64,000 nucleotides of DNA from Burkholderiaceae bacterium (GCA_024235915.1 JACKLO010000018.1:1-64000); one strand, 5' to 3'. Shown: positions 51,628 to 61,193, counted from the first letter of the stretch. Translations and numbers: made by a program. Notes: generated by a model from the sequence alone, not told the origin.

Positions 51628-53106
51628 TCAGCTGCCGGCCGGAAGCTGCAGCGTCACCGTCGTGCCCTGGCCGGGCGTGCTGGCAGCGTCAGCGCGGCCG
51701 CCGTGCAGCGCCACGATGCGCGCCACGATGGCCAGGCCCAGACCGTGGCCGCCTTCGCTCTTGCGGTAGAAGCGCTCGAACAGGTGCGGCAGGTCGTCGG
51801 CCGCGATGCCGGGGCCGCTGTCCTGCACCTGCACCTGCAGCCCACCGTCGACCACCCGCCCGCGCAACACGATGTGCCCACCCGCCGGTGTGAAACGCAG
51901 CGCGTTGTCCAGCAGGTTGGCCAGCGCGCGCTCGAACAGTTCCACGTCCAGCCGTGCCGGCAGCGGTGTTTCACCCGTGTCGGCGGTCAGGGTCACGCCC
52001 TGCTGCGTGGCGCGGCCGGCGAAGCGGCGCGCCAGGTCGTCGAGCAACTCTGCCGCATCCAGGGCCACCGGCTGCAGCCGGTACGACGGCTCGTCCAGCA
52101 GCGCGAAGTCGCCCAGCGCGCGCACCATGGCGGCGGCCGTGCCGGTGTTGCGCAGCGCCACGTCCAGCAGCGCGCGGTCGTCTGCCCGGGCCGGATCAGC
52201 CGCCCAGCGCGCCTGCAGCGTTTCCAGGCAGGCGGTGGTGGCCGTCAGCGGCGAGCGCAGGTCGTGCGACAGGTTGCTCACGCCTTCACGGCGGAAGCGG
52301 TCCAGCCGCTGCAGGCGGTCCCACTGGGCACGCAGCGTGGCCAGCATCTGGCCGAAGCCGCGGCGCAGGCGGGTGAACTCGTCGCCGCCGGGGCCAGTGG
52401 CGGGTGGCAGCTCTGCCGCTTCGAAGCCATCGCGACGGGCAGCATCCACCGCATCGCTGAGTGCGCGCAGCGGACGCGTCACGGTGCCGATGATCCAGGC
52501 AGCGATCAGCGCGCCCAGCAGGACCACGACCAGCACGCCGGCCAGGGCCGGCCCCGCCACGCTGCTGCCCAGCAGGTCAGCCTGCCCGGCTGGCAGCGGT
52601 CGCTTCTGGCAGACCAGGTACAGGTAGCCACCGGCATCCGCGCCGGGCGCAATGGTGCTGGCGTGCAGCGGCCGAGCGGCGATCACCGTGTCCTCGGCCA
52701 TGTATTGCGGATCGTCGCCCATCACGTAGGCGGCACGTGCGCGGTCGCCGGCGACCATGATGGCCTCCTTCACAGGCCCGAGCTTGACCTTGAGGCCAGG
52801 CGAGATGGGCATGTCGCCGCTGCTGGCCAGCACCGTGCCGTCTGCCGCCAGCAGGTAGAGCCGGGAATCGGGTTCGAACAGCAACAGGTTGCGCAGGAAG
52901 CCGGTGAACCCTTGCGGGTCTCGCTCATGCAGTGCCAGCAGGTCGGGGTGGGTGCCCACCACGCGGCCGATGAAGCCGTTGGCGCGTTCCCAGGTGCTCT
53001 CGTGCTGGAAGCGCTGGAAGGCGGTGGCCACCGTCGCGATCACCGCCAGCGCGGTGACCAGGCCGGTGAGCAGGATGGTCAGCGCCAGCCGGGCACGGAC
53101 GGTCAT
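51628..53106 (-). CDS. Sensor histidine kinase
   Basis: 492 residues from ATG 53106. TM1 at about 8-30, a periplasmic sensor region (30-185), TM2 (VAGPALAGVLVVVLLGALIAAWII), a HAMP linker, then the HisKA His in SNLSHDLRSPLTA. ATP-binding boxes: NLLDNALRF (N), DSGPGI (G1), FERFYRK (F) and GHGLGLAI (G2). The signal is unknown. It starts 22 bp after the response regulator stop, in the same operon. Confidence 0.92.
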   Translation of the reverse strand: MTVRARLALTILLTGLVTALAVIATVATAFQRFQHESTWERANGFIGRVVGTHPDLLALHERDPQGFTGFLRNLLLFEPDSRLYLLAADGTVLASSGDMPISPGLKVKLGPVKEAIMVAGDRARAAYVMGDDPQYMAEDTVIAARPLHASTIAPGADAGGYLYLVCQKRPLPAGQADLLGSSVAGPALAGVLVVVLLGALIAAWIIGTVTRPLRALSDAVDAARRDGFEAAELPPATGPGGDEFTRLRRGFGQMLATLRAQWDRLQRLDRFRREGVSNLSHDLRSPLTATTACLETLQARWAADPARADDRALLDVALRNTGTAAAMVRALGDFALLDEPSYRLQPVALDAAELLDDLARRFAGRATQQGVTLTADTGETPLPARLDVELFERALANLLDNALRFTPAGGHIVLRGRVVDGGLQVQVQDSGPGIAADDLPHLFERFYRKSEGGHGLGLAIVARIVALHGGRADAASTPGQGTTVTLQLPAGS

Positions 53107-53128
53107 CGCGCGAGGATCCGGCTGGCCA

Positions 53129-53830
53129 TCACTCTTTGAACTTGTAGCCGGCGCCGCGCACCGTGAGCACCCACTCCGGGTGCATGGGGTCGCGCTCCAG
53201 CTTGGCCCGTAGCCGGTTGATGTGCGTGGTCACCGTGTGTTCGTAGCCGTCGTGCGAATAGCCCCACACCGCATCCAGCAGCTGCGCCCGCGAGAACACG
53301 CGGCCCGGGTGCTGGGCGAAGTGCAGCAGCAGGTCGAACTCCAGCGCCGTCAGTTCCACCGCCTGCCCACGCACCGCCACCGTGCGCTTGGTGGGCCTGA
53401 TCTGCAGGTCGCCCTGCACCAGCGGCCGTTCGCTGACGCCGGCGCCGCGCGCGGCCTCGCGCACCTCGGCACGGCGCAGCAGCGCCTTCACCCGGGCCAG
53501 CAGCTCGGCCATCGAGAACGGTTTGGTCAGGTAGTCGTCGGCACCCAGTTCCAGGCCCAGCACGCGGTCGAGCTCGGTGCTCTTGGCGGTGAGCATCAGG
53601 ATGGGCGTGTCGCTGTCCCGTGCGCGCAGTGCCTTGCAGACCTCCAGGCCGTCCAGGCCCGGCATCATCAGGTCCAGCACCAGCAGGTCGTGCGGGTGCT
53701 GCAACTCGGCGTCGAGCGCGGCCGCGCCGTCGTTCACGGCGTGCACGGCATGGCCCGCCTGCTGCAGGTTCATCACCAGCACGTCACGGATGTCGGCCTG
53801 GTCTTCGGCGACGAGGATGCGTCGGGGCAT
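53129..53830 (-). CDS. OmpR-family response regulator
   Basis: 233 residues from ATG 53830 (ATG 53848 possible). Receiver: acidic pair in VAEDQADIRD, phospho-Asp in LVLDLMMPGLDG, Thr and Lys in LMLTAKS and YLTKPFS. The winged helix reads LTALEFDLLLHFAQHPGRVFSRAQLLDAVWGY and HINRLRAKLE. First gene of the pair with the kinase. It is divergent from the ECF sigma gene by 120 bp. Confidence 0.93.
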   Translation of the reverse strand: MPRRILVAEDQADIRDVLVMNLQQAGHAVHAVNDGAAALDAELQHPHDLLVLDLMMPGLDGLEVCKALRARDSDTPILMLTAKSTELDRVLGLELGADDYLTKPFSMAELLARVKALLRRAEVREAARGAGVSERPLVQGDLQIRPTKRTVAVRGQAVELTALEFDLLLHFAQHPGRVFSRAQLLDAVWGYSHDGYEHTVTTHINRLRAKLERDPMHPEWVLTVRGAGYKFKE

Positions 53831-53949
53831 GCGGGGCGGTCGCAGCATGGCGCGCGACCTTACACCGATGTGATCTTCCCGTGAGGAACGGTGAGCGGCG
53901 CGTGAGCGGCCGCCGCCACAGTGCACACATCACCCGAGGAGTCGCTCCG

Positions 53950-54489
53950 ATGCTTGCCGCCACCGCCACTGTTGCCCCGCCCAACCTTGCACCTGCCATG
54001 CTCTCCTGGGCCGACGTGCTGCCCTACCGCGGCGACTTGCTGCGCTACGCCCGCCGCAAGCTGATGGACCCCAGCCTGGCCGAGGACCTGGTGCACGACG
54101 TCTTCGAGGCGGTGGCCACGGGCCGCGCGGCCTTTGGCGGACGCTCGGCGCTGCGCACATGGCTGGTGGGCATCCTCAAGCACAAGATCGTGGACCTGGT
54201 GCGCGAACGTGCAGCCCACGAGCCGCTGGCGGACACGAACGATGACGGCTTTCCCAGCACCGCGGGCCTGGTCAGTGAACAGCCCGGGCCGGACGAGCAG
54301 GTGGCCTGCCGCCAGCGCCTGGACCAGGCCCTGGCACGGCTGGAGTCGCTGACGCCCGGCGTGCGCCAGGCCTTCGAGCTGCGCGTGCTGCAGGAGCGCA
54401 GCACCGAGGAGGTCTGCAGCACGCTGGCGATCAGCGAAGACAACCTTTTCGTGCGCCTGCACCGGGCGCGGCGCGCGCTGGCGGCCTGA
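53950..54489 (+). CDS. ECF-type RNA polymerase sigma factor
   Basis: 179 residues from ATG 53950 with GAGGAG seven bases upstream. Region 2: LRYARRKLMDPSLAEDLVHDVFEAV; region 4: LTPGVRQAFELRVLQERSTEEVCSTLAISEDNLFVRLHRARRAL. No adjacent gene has the zinc-binding anti-sigma motif, so its control is not visible here. The promoter region is shared with the divergent two-component operon. Confidence 0.9.
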   Translation: MLAATATVAPPNLAPAMLSWADVLPYRGDLLRYARRKLMDPSLAEDLVHDVFEAVATGRAAFGGRSALRTWLVGILKHKIVDLVRERAAHEPLADTNDDGFPSTAGLVSEQPGPDEQVACRQRLDQALARLESLTPGVRQAFELRVLQERSTEEVCSTLAISEDNLFVRLHRARRALAA

Positions 54490-54595
54490 CCCGCCTGGCG
54501 GCAAGCGCCGCAAGGCCCGGGAACTCCTGGGGCTTCAGGGGGTCACTGTCGTCGCTCGCGCCCACAATGGGTGCATGAATCACAGAGGACTCCCG

Positions 54596-55564
54596 ATGAA
54601 GAACTGGTTTCTGGGCGTGCTGATGGCGGCGGTGGCCGGTGCCTTCGTGCCCGAGGTGGCCGAGGCCAAGCGCTTCGGCGGCGGCCTGAGCAAGGGCATG
54701 CAGCGCAGCGCGCCGGCCAAGCCGGCGCCGCAGCAACCGCCGGCACAGCAACCTGCGCAACCCACCCAGGCGCCGCAGACGCCGGCCACCCCGGCCGCGG
54801 CCACCGCAGGGGCCACGGCCGCAGCGGCTGGCACCGCGGCCAAACGTTCGTGGCTGGGCCCGGTGGCCGGCCTGGCCGCCGGCCTGGGCCTGGCGGCACT
54901 GGCCAGCCATCTGGGCTTTGGCGAGGAACTGGCCAGCTTCATGATGCTGGCGCTGCTGGCCATCGCCGCCGTGGTGGTGATCCGCCTGGTGATGCGGCGC
55001 ATGGGCGGTGCGCAGCCGGCCATGGCCGGCGCTGGCGCTGGCACCGGTGCGGCCGGTGGCATGGCGCCGATCGCGCGTGCCCCGCTGCCGCTGGCGACCC
55101 CCGCGGCGGCTGGCGTGGGTTCGGTGGGACAGCCCGCCTCTTCAGCTTTCACGGGTCTGCAGATCGGCGCGGGTGTGCCGGCCGGGCAGCTGCCGGCCGA
55201 CTTCGACCGTGAGGGCTTCGAACGCATCGCGAAGATGATCTTCATCCGCATGCAGGCGGCGCACGACGCGGCCGACCTGGACGACCTGCGCCAGTTCACC
55301 ACGCCGGAACTCTTTGCCGACATCCGCCTGGACCTGCAGGACCGCGGTGCATCCGAGAACCACACCGACGTGCTGGCCATCGCCGCCGAGGTGCAGGATT
55401 TCGCGGAGGAAGACGGCCGCCAGATCGTCAGCGTGCGCTACACCGGCCAGGTGCGCGAAGCTGCCGACGCCGCGCCAGCCGACGTGGACGAGACCTGGCA
55501 CCTGGTGCGCCCGGCCGATGGCAGCCGCAACTGGGCCATCGCCGGCATCCAGCAGGCGGCCTGA
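54596..55564 (+). CDS. Tim44-like domain protein
   Basis: 322 residues from ATG 54596; AGAGGA lies nine bases upstream, which favours it over ATG 54575. Signal peptide ending EVAEAKRF, a Pro/Gln/Ala-rich linker (residues 35-75), two hydrophobic helices (about 82-100 and 110-130), then a Tim44-like domain (FDREGFERIAKMIFIRMQAAHDAADLDDLRQFTTPELFADI). The bacterial family is a membrane-attached protein of unclear role, perhaps lipid-linked. It is followed by a bidirectional hairpin. Confidence 0.88.
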   Translation: MKNWFLGVLMAAVAGAFVPEVAEAKRFGGGLSKGMQRSAPAKPAPQQPPAQQPAQPTQAPQTPATPAAATAGATAAAAGTAAKRSWLGPVAGLAAGLGLAALASHLGFGEELASFMMLALLAIAAVVVIRLVMRRMGGAQPAMAGAGAGTGAAGGMAPIARAPLPLATPAAAGVGSVGQPASSAFTGLQIGAGVPAGQLPADFDREGFERIAKMIFIRMQAAHDAADLDDLRQFTTPELFADIRLDLQDRGASENHTDVLAIAAEVQDFAEEDGRQIVSVRYTGQVREAADAAPADVDETWHLVRPADGSRNWAIAGIQQAA

Positions 55565-55569
55565 ACCTG

Positions 55570-55592
55570 GACGCCGCCGGTTCGGCGGCGTC
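55570..55592. terminator. Bidirectional hairpin
   Basis: GACGCCGCC-GGTTC-GGCGGCGTC, a perfect 9-bp stem between the convergent Tim44-like and PqiC-like genes. Confidence 0.7.
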
Positions 55593-55597
55593 GACCT

Positions 55598-56248
55598 TCA
55601 GCGCTGGCCCGCTGTGGCCAGCGCAGCTTCCAGCCAGGGCAGCATCGCGTCCAGCACCTGCGTCAGGGCGCGGGACAGCGCGTCGACCGCCGCTTCGGCT
55701 GTGGCAGCGCCGTTGACGGCGGGTTCGGCGCTGAACGACTGCCGTGCCACACGCTGACGAGCCCGTCGGTCGTAGAGCTCCGCGGTCACGGCCAGCCGAG
55801 CGCGGCCGGGCGCCGGCGCGCTGGCATGGTGCAGTTCGTCGATGGTGAGCGTCAGCAGCCAGTCCGCCTGCTGCGGGTCCCCCAGCAGCGCGGTGACGCC
55901 TGCCGTCCCACGTGCCTCCAGCCGCTGCTGCAGCGCACGTGGCAGCACACGCAGCGGACGCTCCGCCCAGCGCGCGTACTGGTAGCTGGCCAGCGCACCG
56001 CCTTCGCGCGCGTAGACGAGGTTCAGCGTGTCGGCTGCCGGGGCGCCGGGCATGGCCTGGAGCAGCAGCGCCTTCACCAGCGGTGATTCGCGGCGCGCCG
56101 GTGCGGGCCCGCCGTCGCGCCATCGGTACTGCAGCTGCGCCTGCGACGGGCCGTCCAGGCCCACCGAGACGCAGCCGGCCAGCGCGGTGGTCAGCACCGG
56201 TGCCACGGCGGCACCGAGCAGGGCACGGCGGGAGAGGAAATCTGTCAT
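55598..56248 (-). CDS. ABC-type transport auxiliary lipoprotein (PqiC/MlaE-system)
   Basis: 216 residues from ATG 56248. Lipobox TTALAGCVSVGL gives an outer- or inner-membrane lipoprotein. The body VYAREGGALASYQYARWAERPLRVLPRALQQRL matches the PqiC/YmbA-type auxiliary family. It works with MCE proteins in lipid transfer between membranes. Its start overlaps the MlaD stop by four bases. Confidence 0.88.
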   Translation of the reverse strand: MTDFLSRRALLGAAVAPVLTTALAGCVSVGLDGPSQAQLQYRWRDGGPAPARRESPLVKALLLQAMPGAPAADTLNLVYAREGGALASYQYARWAERPLRVLPRALQQRLEARGTAGVTALLGDPQQADWLLTLTIDELHHASAPAPGRARLAVTAELYDRRARQRVARQSFSAEPAVNGAATAEAAVDALSRALTQVLDAMLPWLEAALATAGQR

Positions 56249-57255
56249 GGTGCCTTTTCCCCGGGGCCCAACTGCGCCGGTGCCGGCCCCAGCAACGCGG
56301 CGCGCGGGTCCTGCAACTGGTCCAGCACCCGCAGCGCGGCGTCGGCGCTCAGGCGCAGGTCCGACACCGCCGCCGCCAGCTGGTCGTCCAGGCCCTGCGC
56401 CGTGCCCTGCAGGGTGCGGCTGGTGGCCTGGGCCTCGCGCTGCAGGGTCTCCGTGGCGGCGGCCAGGCGGGCGATGGCGCTGCGCGACTCCGCCATGAGC
56501 CGCTCTGCTTCGCCCAGCGTGCTGTCCAGCCGCGCGCCGCCGCGCTCCACGACGCTGGCCATGCGGTCACCGCTGCGGCCGAGGTCCGCCGCCGCGGTCT
56601 GCACCGGCGCGGCCAGCGCGCCCAGGCGCTCGGCCGCACGACCCACCTGGGTGGCCGCGATCTCGACCGTGCCAAGCCGGCCGCGCACGTCATCGGCCAG
56701 CGCGCGCAGGCTGCGCACGGTCTCCATCAGCGCCTCGCGGTTTTCCGGCGCCAGCAGGGCGTTGAGCTGGGTCAACGCCACGGTGGCGGCCTCGCCGACC
56801 TGGCTGACACGCCCGGCGATCTGGTCCAGGTCGGAACGGCCTTCGCCGATAACCGGGTAGCGGTGGCCGGGGGCGGCGGCGGTGAGCAGCGGGCCGGGCG
56901 GCTCGGGCGTTACTAGCGTGATCTTGGCGATGCCGGTGACGAGGTTGCGGGTGACCACGGCCACCGTGTTTTCGCGCACCGACGCCTGGTGATCCACGCG
57001 CACGTCGACGCGAACGCGGTTCACCGTGTCCGGTTCGAGCTCATAGGCCTCCACCCGACCGACACGCACGCCGCGCAGCCGCACCTCTCCGCCGATCTCC
57101 AGGCCGTCCAGCGCCTGTTCCTCGAAGTGGATGGTGTACAGGCGCGAGCCGGCGCGGTCACCCTGGCCGCCCAGCCACAGCAGCGCCGCGACGAGCAGGG
57201 CCACCAGCACCAGCACGCCGGCGCCGACGGCGGTGTAGCGGGCTTCAGCTTCCAT
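56245..57255 (-). CDS. MlaD/MCE-family protein
   Basis: 336 residues from ATG 57255. One N-terminal helix (YTAVGAGVLVLVALLVAALLWLGG), a single MCE domain (LYTIHFEEQALDGLEIGGEVRLRGVRVGRVEAYEL), then a long coiled-coil (residues 160-320, LAAPVQTAAADLGRSGDRMASV). It is longer than E. coli MlaD (183) because of this helix, which may form a channel across the periplasm. Its start overlaps the ATPase gene by 11 bp. Confidence 0.9.
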   Translation of the reverse strand: MEAEARYTAVGAGVLVLVALLVAALLWLGGQGDRAGSRLYTIHFEEQALDGLEIGGEVRLRGVRVGRVEAYELEPDTVNRVRVDVRVDHQASVRENTVAVVTRNLVTGIAKITLVTPEPPGPLLTAAAPGHRYPVIGEGRSDLDQIAGRVSQVGEAATVALTQLNALLAPENREALMETVRSLRALADDVRGRLGTVEIAATQVGRAAERLGALAAPVQTAAADLGRSGDRMASVVERGGARLDSTLGEAERLMAESRSAIARLAAATETLQREAQATSRTLQGTAQGLDDQLAAAVSDLRLSADAALRVLDQLQDPRAALLGPAPAQLGPGEKAP

Positions 57256-58024
57256 CGTCCGGTCCTTCGTGGACCATTCTACGAACCGAAAAATAGTCGC
57301 GAATCCAGGCGTCGTCGGTTCCGATGACCTCCGCCACCGGGCCATCGGCCGTCACCACCCCGTCGGCGAGCACGATCAGCCGGTCGACCACACCCAGCAG
57401 CGTGTCCAGGTCGTGGGTGACCAGCAGCACCGTCAGGCCCAGGTCGTCGACCAGGCTGCGCACCAGGCGGTCGAAGCCACGCGCGGTGATCGGGTCCAGG
57501 CCTGACGTGGGCTCGTCCAGGAACAGCAGCTCCGGTTCCAGCGCGATCGCGCGGGCGATGGCGGCGCGCTTGCGCATGCCGCCGGAGAGTTCGCTCGGCG
57601 CCTTGTGCGCCGCCGCCAGCGGCAGCCCCGCCTGCGCCAGCCGCAGGGCGACGAGTGCGTCCACCGCATCCGCCGGCAGCGTGGTGTGCTCGCGCAGCGG
57701 CACGGCCACGTTCTGCGCCACGGTCAGCGACGAGAACAGCGCGCCGTCCTGGAACATCATGCCGAAGCGGCGGCGCACGGCATCGACCTCGTGGGACGGC
57801 GCGGCCCAGACGTCGGTGCCGAACAGGCGCACCGTGCCGGCCGTGGGCCGTTGCAGGCCGACGATCTCGCGCAGCAGCACCGACTTGCCGGTGCCACTGC
57901 CGCCGATCAGCGCGATCAGCTGGCCGCGCCCCGCCGTGAAGCTCACGCCGCGGTGTACGGTCTGCGCGCCGAAGCGGGTGACGATGCCGTCAACGGCCAG
58001 CAGCGGGGTGCCTTCGTCCGCCAT
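57245..58024 (-). CDS. mlaF: ABC transporter ATP-binding protein (MlaF-like)
   Basis: 259 residues from ATG 58024 (a GTG at 58033 is possible). Walker A GGSGTGKSV, signature SELSGGMRKRAAIARAIALEP, Walker B LLFLDEPTSGLDP and the H-loop VTHDLD are intact; SGGMRKR is usual for MlaF. It drives phospholipid transport with the MlaE-like permease. Confidence 0.92.
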   Translation of the reverse strand: MADEGTPLLAVDGIVTRFGAQTVHRGVSFTAGRGQLIALIGGSGTGKSVLLREIVGLQRPTAGTVRLFGTDVWAAPSHEVDAVRRRFGMMFQDGALFSSLTVAQNVAVPLREHTTLPADAVDALVALRLAQAGLPLAAAHKAPSELSGGMRKRAAIARAIALEPELLFLDEPTSGLDPITARGFDRLVRSLVDDLGLTVLLVTHDLDTLLGVVDRLIVLADGVVTADGPVAEVIGTDDAWIRDYFSVRRMVHEGPDDGS

Positions 58025-58029
58025 CGGCC

Positions 58030-59142
58030 TCACCAGCCCAACGCCTGCAGCACCACGGCGAACACCGCGTCAAGCAGGATCACGGCGACGATGCACTGCA
58101 CCACCGTGGAGGTGGTGGCCCGCCCCAGCGCGGCCGTGTCGCGCGGCGCGGCCAGGCCCATGCGCACGCCGATCACGGCGATGACGAGCGCGAACACCGG
58201 CGCCTTGGCCAGGCCCACCAGCACGTGCCGCAGCGGGAGCGCTTCACCCAGCCGGTTCACGAAGGCCGCGGGGGTGATGTCCAGCATCGGCTGCGCGATG
58301 GCCATGGCGCCGAGCAGGCTGGCCACGTCGCCCACGAACACCAGCAGCGGCAACGTCAGCACCAGCGCCAGCACACGCGGCAGCACCAGCACCTGGCGCG
58401 GCGACAGGCCCAGGGTGCGGATGGCGTCGATCTCCTCGGTCAGGCGCATCGAGCCCAGCTGGGCGGTGAAGGCCGCGCCCGAGCGGCCGGCCACGATGAC
58501 GGCGACGATGATGGGCGCGAACTCGCGCGTGGCGCCGATGGCCACGCCGTCGACGACAAAGAGGTTGGCGCCGTACTTCTCGGCCTGCAGGCCCAGCAGA
58601 TAGGCGATGACGACACCGATCAGCGCCGTCACCAGCGCCACCACGGGCAGGGCCGAGAGGCCGGCCTGTTCTGCCTGCACGGCCAGTTCGCGGAGGCGAA
58701 GGCGCTTCGGGTGGCGCATCGCTTCCCCGAGCGCCGACACCGTTTCGCCGAGCAGCGAAAGGTGACCCGCGACCCGGCGCATGCCGGTGCCCGCCGTCGC
58801 ACCCAGGCGCGCCAAGGCCCGCCATCGCCGCGGCGGCGGTGGCATGGCCGCGGTGTCCAGATGCGAGAGCACCTGACCCAGGGTTCGCGCATGGGGGGCC
58901 TGCAGGCCCTGCCAGGATGCCAGGGGCGGCACCGGACCCGACCGACGCAACATGCGCAGCAACAGCAGCGCGCTGGCGCTGTCCAACTGCGTCAGCGCAC
59001 TGGCATCAACGGCTGCCGGCGGCGCCGCGAGCGTTCCACTCAGCTGCGACACGATGGCCGACAGATGGGCCATGCGCCATGCGCCCGTCAGCGCCAGCCG
59101 TCCGCCTTCGGCGAGGTCGAACCCGGGCGCATGGTCTGCCAT
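58030..59142 (-). CDS. mlaE: MlaE-like permease with N-terminal STAS domain
   Basis: 370 residues from ATG 59142. The N-terminal 100 residues (GGRLALTGAWRMAHLSAIVSQL ... VDASALTQLDSASALLLLRML) form a STAS domain like MlaB. The rest is MlaE: GREFAPIIVAVIVAGRSGAAFTAQLGSM-type segment (here TREFAPII...) and EEIDAIRTLGLSPRQVLVLPR. MlaB is normally separate, so this is a fusion in one chain. First gene of the four-gene lipid-transport operon. Confidence 0.92.
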   Translation of the reverse strand: MADHAPGFDLAEGGRLALTGAWRMAHLSAIVSQLSGTLAAPPAAVDASALTQLDSASALLLLRMLRRSGPVPPLASWQGLQAPHARTLGQVLSHLDTAAMPPPPRRWRALARLGATAGTGMRRVAGHLSLLGETVSALGEAMRHPKRLRLRELAVQAEQAGLSALPVVALVTALIGVVIAYLLGLQAEKYGANLFVVDGVAIGATREFAPIIVAVIVAGRSGAAFTAQLGSMRLTEEIDAIRTLGLSPRQVLVLPRVLALVLTLPLLVFVGDVASLLGAMAIAQPMLDITPAAFVNRLGEALPLRHVLVGLAKAPVFALVIAVIGVRMGLAAPRDTAALGRATTSTVVQCIVAVILLDAVFAVVLQALGW

Positions 59143-59316
59143 GGGCACCGAGCATAGCCCCCGCGGGCGAAGGCCTGGCGCGTTGGCGGTGACCTGTGCT
59201 CCCGGACGGCCAGCCAGGCGGACGGCGGCAAAAAGCCGCACGACGCCGGCACTGACGCGATGACACGCGGCCTACGACCCGAATAATCGCCGTGCCATGG
59301 TGCACGACGCCTTGTG

Positions 59317-60630
59317 ATGAACACCCCACCGTCCTTCTTGCCTGGCCAGTCCGGCCGGGGGCGGCCGAGTCACTTCGGCTGGGGCGCTGGCTTGGCCCTT
59401 TGCGCGGTCATGGCGGTGCTGGGCTGGGCGTTGTGGTCGATGGGCCAGGTCCTTGACGCGGTGGCCAGGATCGACAACGAGCGATTGCCCAAGCTGGCGG
59501 CCACGCAGCGCCTGCGGTCCGAGGACCTGGAAGCCAGCATCGCGCTTCGCAACGCACTGCTGCTGCCCGACGACGCGGCGGTGCAGCTGGAGCTCGCCCG
59601 GTTCCGGTCCGCCGAAGCCAGCGCCGCCAAGGCGCTTGCCACATTGGTGGCGCGGCCCTACACGCCTGCGGCACAACAGCTCCTGGACAACCTGGTTGCC
59701 GAGCGTCGTGTGTTGATGGCGGCCCGCGCGGATGCTTTGCGGGCTCTGGAGGCGCCCGGGCCGACACAGGGTTCCGCGGTGTTGACGGTGACCCTGCAGC
59801 AACGGCTCGACGATTACCTGGCGCGTGTCGATGCGCTGTATGAACAGCAGTCGAGCCGACTGGGCGAAGGCATGGCCGACACCCTGAGCGGCATGGCGCG
59901 TGCCCGTGCCATCCTGGCGCTCGGTGCGCTGGTGGCCACCGCCGGCCTGGTGTTGCTGCTGATGGCACGGCTGCGCCTCGCGCGTGATGCACTTGCCGCC
60001 GAACGCCGGCAGGTGGCGCAACTGGTCGGCCAGCGCGATGCCCTGGTCCGCGAGGTACACCATCGGATCAAGAACCATCTCCAGGGGCTGCTCTCGATCA
60101 TCGAGGCCGAGTCGGCGACCAATGACATGCCCCAGGATGCGTTGACGTCGATGCGGCGGCAGGTGCAGACCCTGGTCGGCGTGCACGGCTTGCAGTCGGT
60201 GCAAGGCGGTGAGCGTGTCGACCTGCTCACCCTGTTCAAGCAGCAATGGCCGCTGTTTCGCGGCGGCCACCCTGGCGCCGAGATCGTCTGGTTGTCCGAA
60301 GCCCAGGGCGTGATGGTGCCGTCCGAACACGCGGTGCCGCTGGCGCTGGTGTTCTCCGAACTGCTGTCCAACGCCATCAAGCATGGGACCGGGCCGGTTC
60401 GCATCGCCATGTCCCGTTCGTCGGACAGGGTGTTGGTGAGCGTCGCCAATGCGACGGTTGCGCCTGCGTTGAAGATGCCTCGGCAGGGCCAAGGTCTGGA
60501 CCTGGCCAGGGCATTGCTGCATGACATCGCACACCTCGATGTCGGACCTGACGGAACAGGCGGATGGGTTGCGGCATTGACCCTGACCCATGAGCAAAGC
60601 GCACGGGGAGATCCATGGCCCGCATCCTGA
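59317..60630 (+). CDS. HisKA_2-type sensor histidine kinase
   Basis: 437 residues from ATG 59317 (GTG 59314 also in frame). TM1 (WGAGLALCAVMAVLGWALWSM), a helical periplasmic part (residues 50-185) of four-helix-bundle type, TM2 (ILALGALVATAGLVLLLMARL), then the HisKA_2 segment REVHHRIKNHLQGLLSIIEAE with the acceptor His. The ATPase has FSELLSNAIKHGTG but a shortened tail. It overlaps the ANTAR regulator by 16 bp. Such kinases pair with ANTAR or PhyR-type regulators. Confidence 0.88.
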   Translation: MNTPPSFLPGQSGRGRPSHFGWGAGLALCAVMAVLGWALWSMGQVLDAVARIDNERLPKLAATQRLRSEDLEASIALRNALLLPDDAAVQLELARFRSAEASAAKALATLVARPYTPAAQQLLDNLVAERRVLMAARADALRALEAPGPTQGSAVLTVTLQQRLDDYLARVDALYEQQSSRLGEGMADTLSGMARARAILALGALVATAGLVLLLMARLRLARDALAAERRQVAQLVGQRDALVREVHHRIKNHLQGLLSIIEAESATNDMPQDALTSMRRQVQTLVGVHGLQSVQGGERVDLLTLFKQQWPLFRGGHPGAEIVWLSEAQGVMVPSEHAVPLALVFSELLSNAIKHGTGPVRIAMSRSSDRVLVSVANATVAPALKMPRQGQGLDLARALLHDIAHLDVGPDGTGGWVAALTLTHEQSARGDPWPAS

Positions 60631-61193
60631 TCGTCGAAGACGACCCGCTGATCCGCGTGGGCATGGCCCGTCTGTTGACGAAGGCGGGTCACGATGTCCG
60701 TACCGTTGCCGACGGCGAAGCGGCGTTGCGTGAGGCGGCTGTGCTGGTTCCCGACCTGGTGTTGCTGGATGTCGGCCTGCCAGGTCTCGACGGCGTCAGC
60801 TGCGCGGAGCGGCTGCGACAGCAACGCTTCCGAGGGTCTGTGGTCTTCCTGACGGCGGACGATCACGAAGACACGGTGAGGCGGGCCACGGCGGCAGCCG
60901 CGCACGCCTACCTTGTCAAGCCCATCACCGGTGCCCAGTTGCTGCCCGTGGTGAGCACGGCCTTGGCGGCCGCTGTGCGGGGGGAGGCGGAGCAGGTCCG
61001 GATGGAAGATGCGCTGCGGGACAGTCGCACCATCAGCGCTGCCGTGGGTGTCCTGGCGGAGCGCCATGCCTGCAATATCGATGAGGCGTTCGAACGGTTG
61101 CGCCACCAAGCCCGCAAGGAAGGGCGGAAGATCGTTGAATTGGCCGCAGAAATCGCGCCGACCCCCTCACCCGGAGGGCGTGCTCGGCGCTGA
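60615..61193 (+). CDS. Response regulator with ANTAR RNA-binding domain
   Basis: 192 residues from ATG 60615. Receiver domain: VEDDPLIR, phospho-Asp in LVLLDVGLPGLDG, FLTADDHED, and Lys in YLVKPITG. The C-terminal ANTAR helices (RMEDALRDSRTISAAVGVLAERHACNIDEAFERLRHQARKEG) include the family's A-x-G-L/V-x6-C pattern. ANTAR proteins bind paired RNA hairpins and prevent termination. The targets are unknown; a leader with hairpins precedes the next gene. Confidence 0.9.
   Translation: MARILIVEDDPLIRVGMARLLTKAGHDVRTVADGEAALREAAVLVPDLVLLDVGLPGLDGVSCAERLRQQRFRGSVVFLTADDHEDTVRRATAAAAHAYLVKPITGAQLLPVVSTALAAAVRGEAEQVRMEDALRDSRTISAAVGVLAERHACNIDEAFERLRHQARKEGRKIVELAAEIAPTPSPGGRARR

Noticed and set aside
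53950..55564. Tim44-like protein as the anti-sigma factor of the neighbouring ECF sigma
   Set aside because: It lacks the HX3CX2C zinc motif and is a signal-peptide protein with a different fold.
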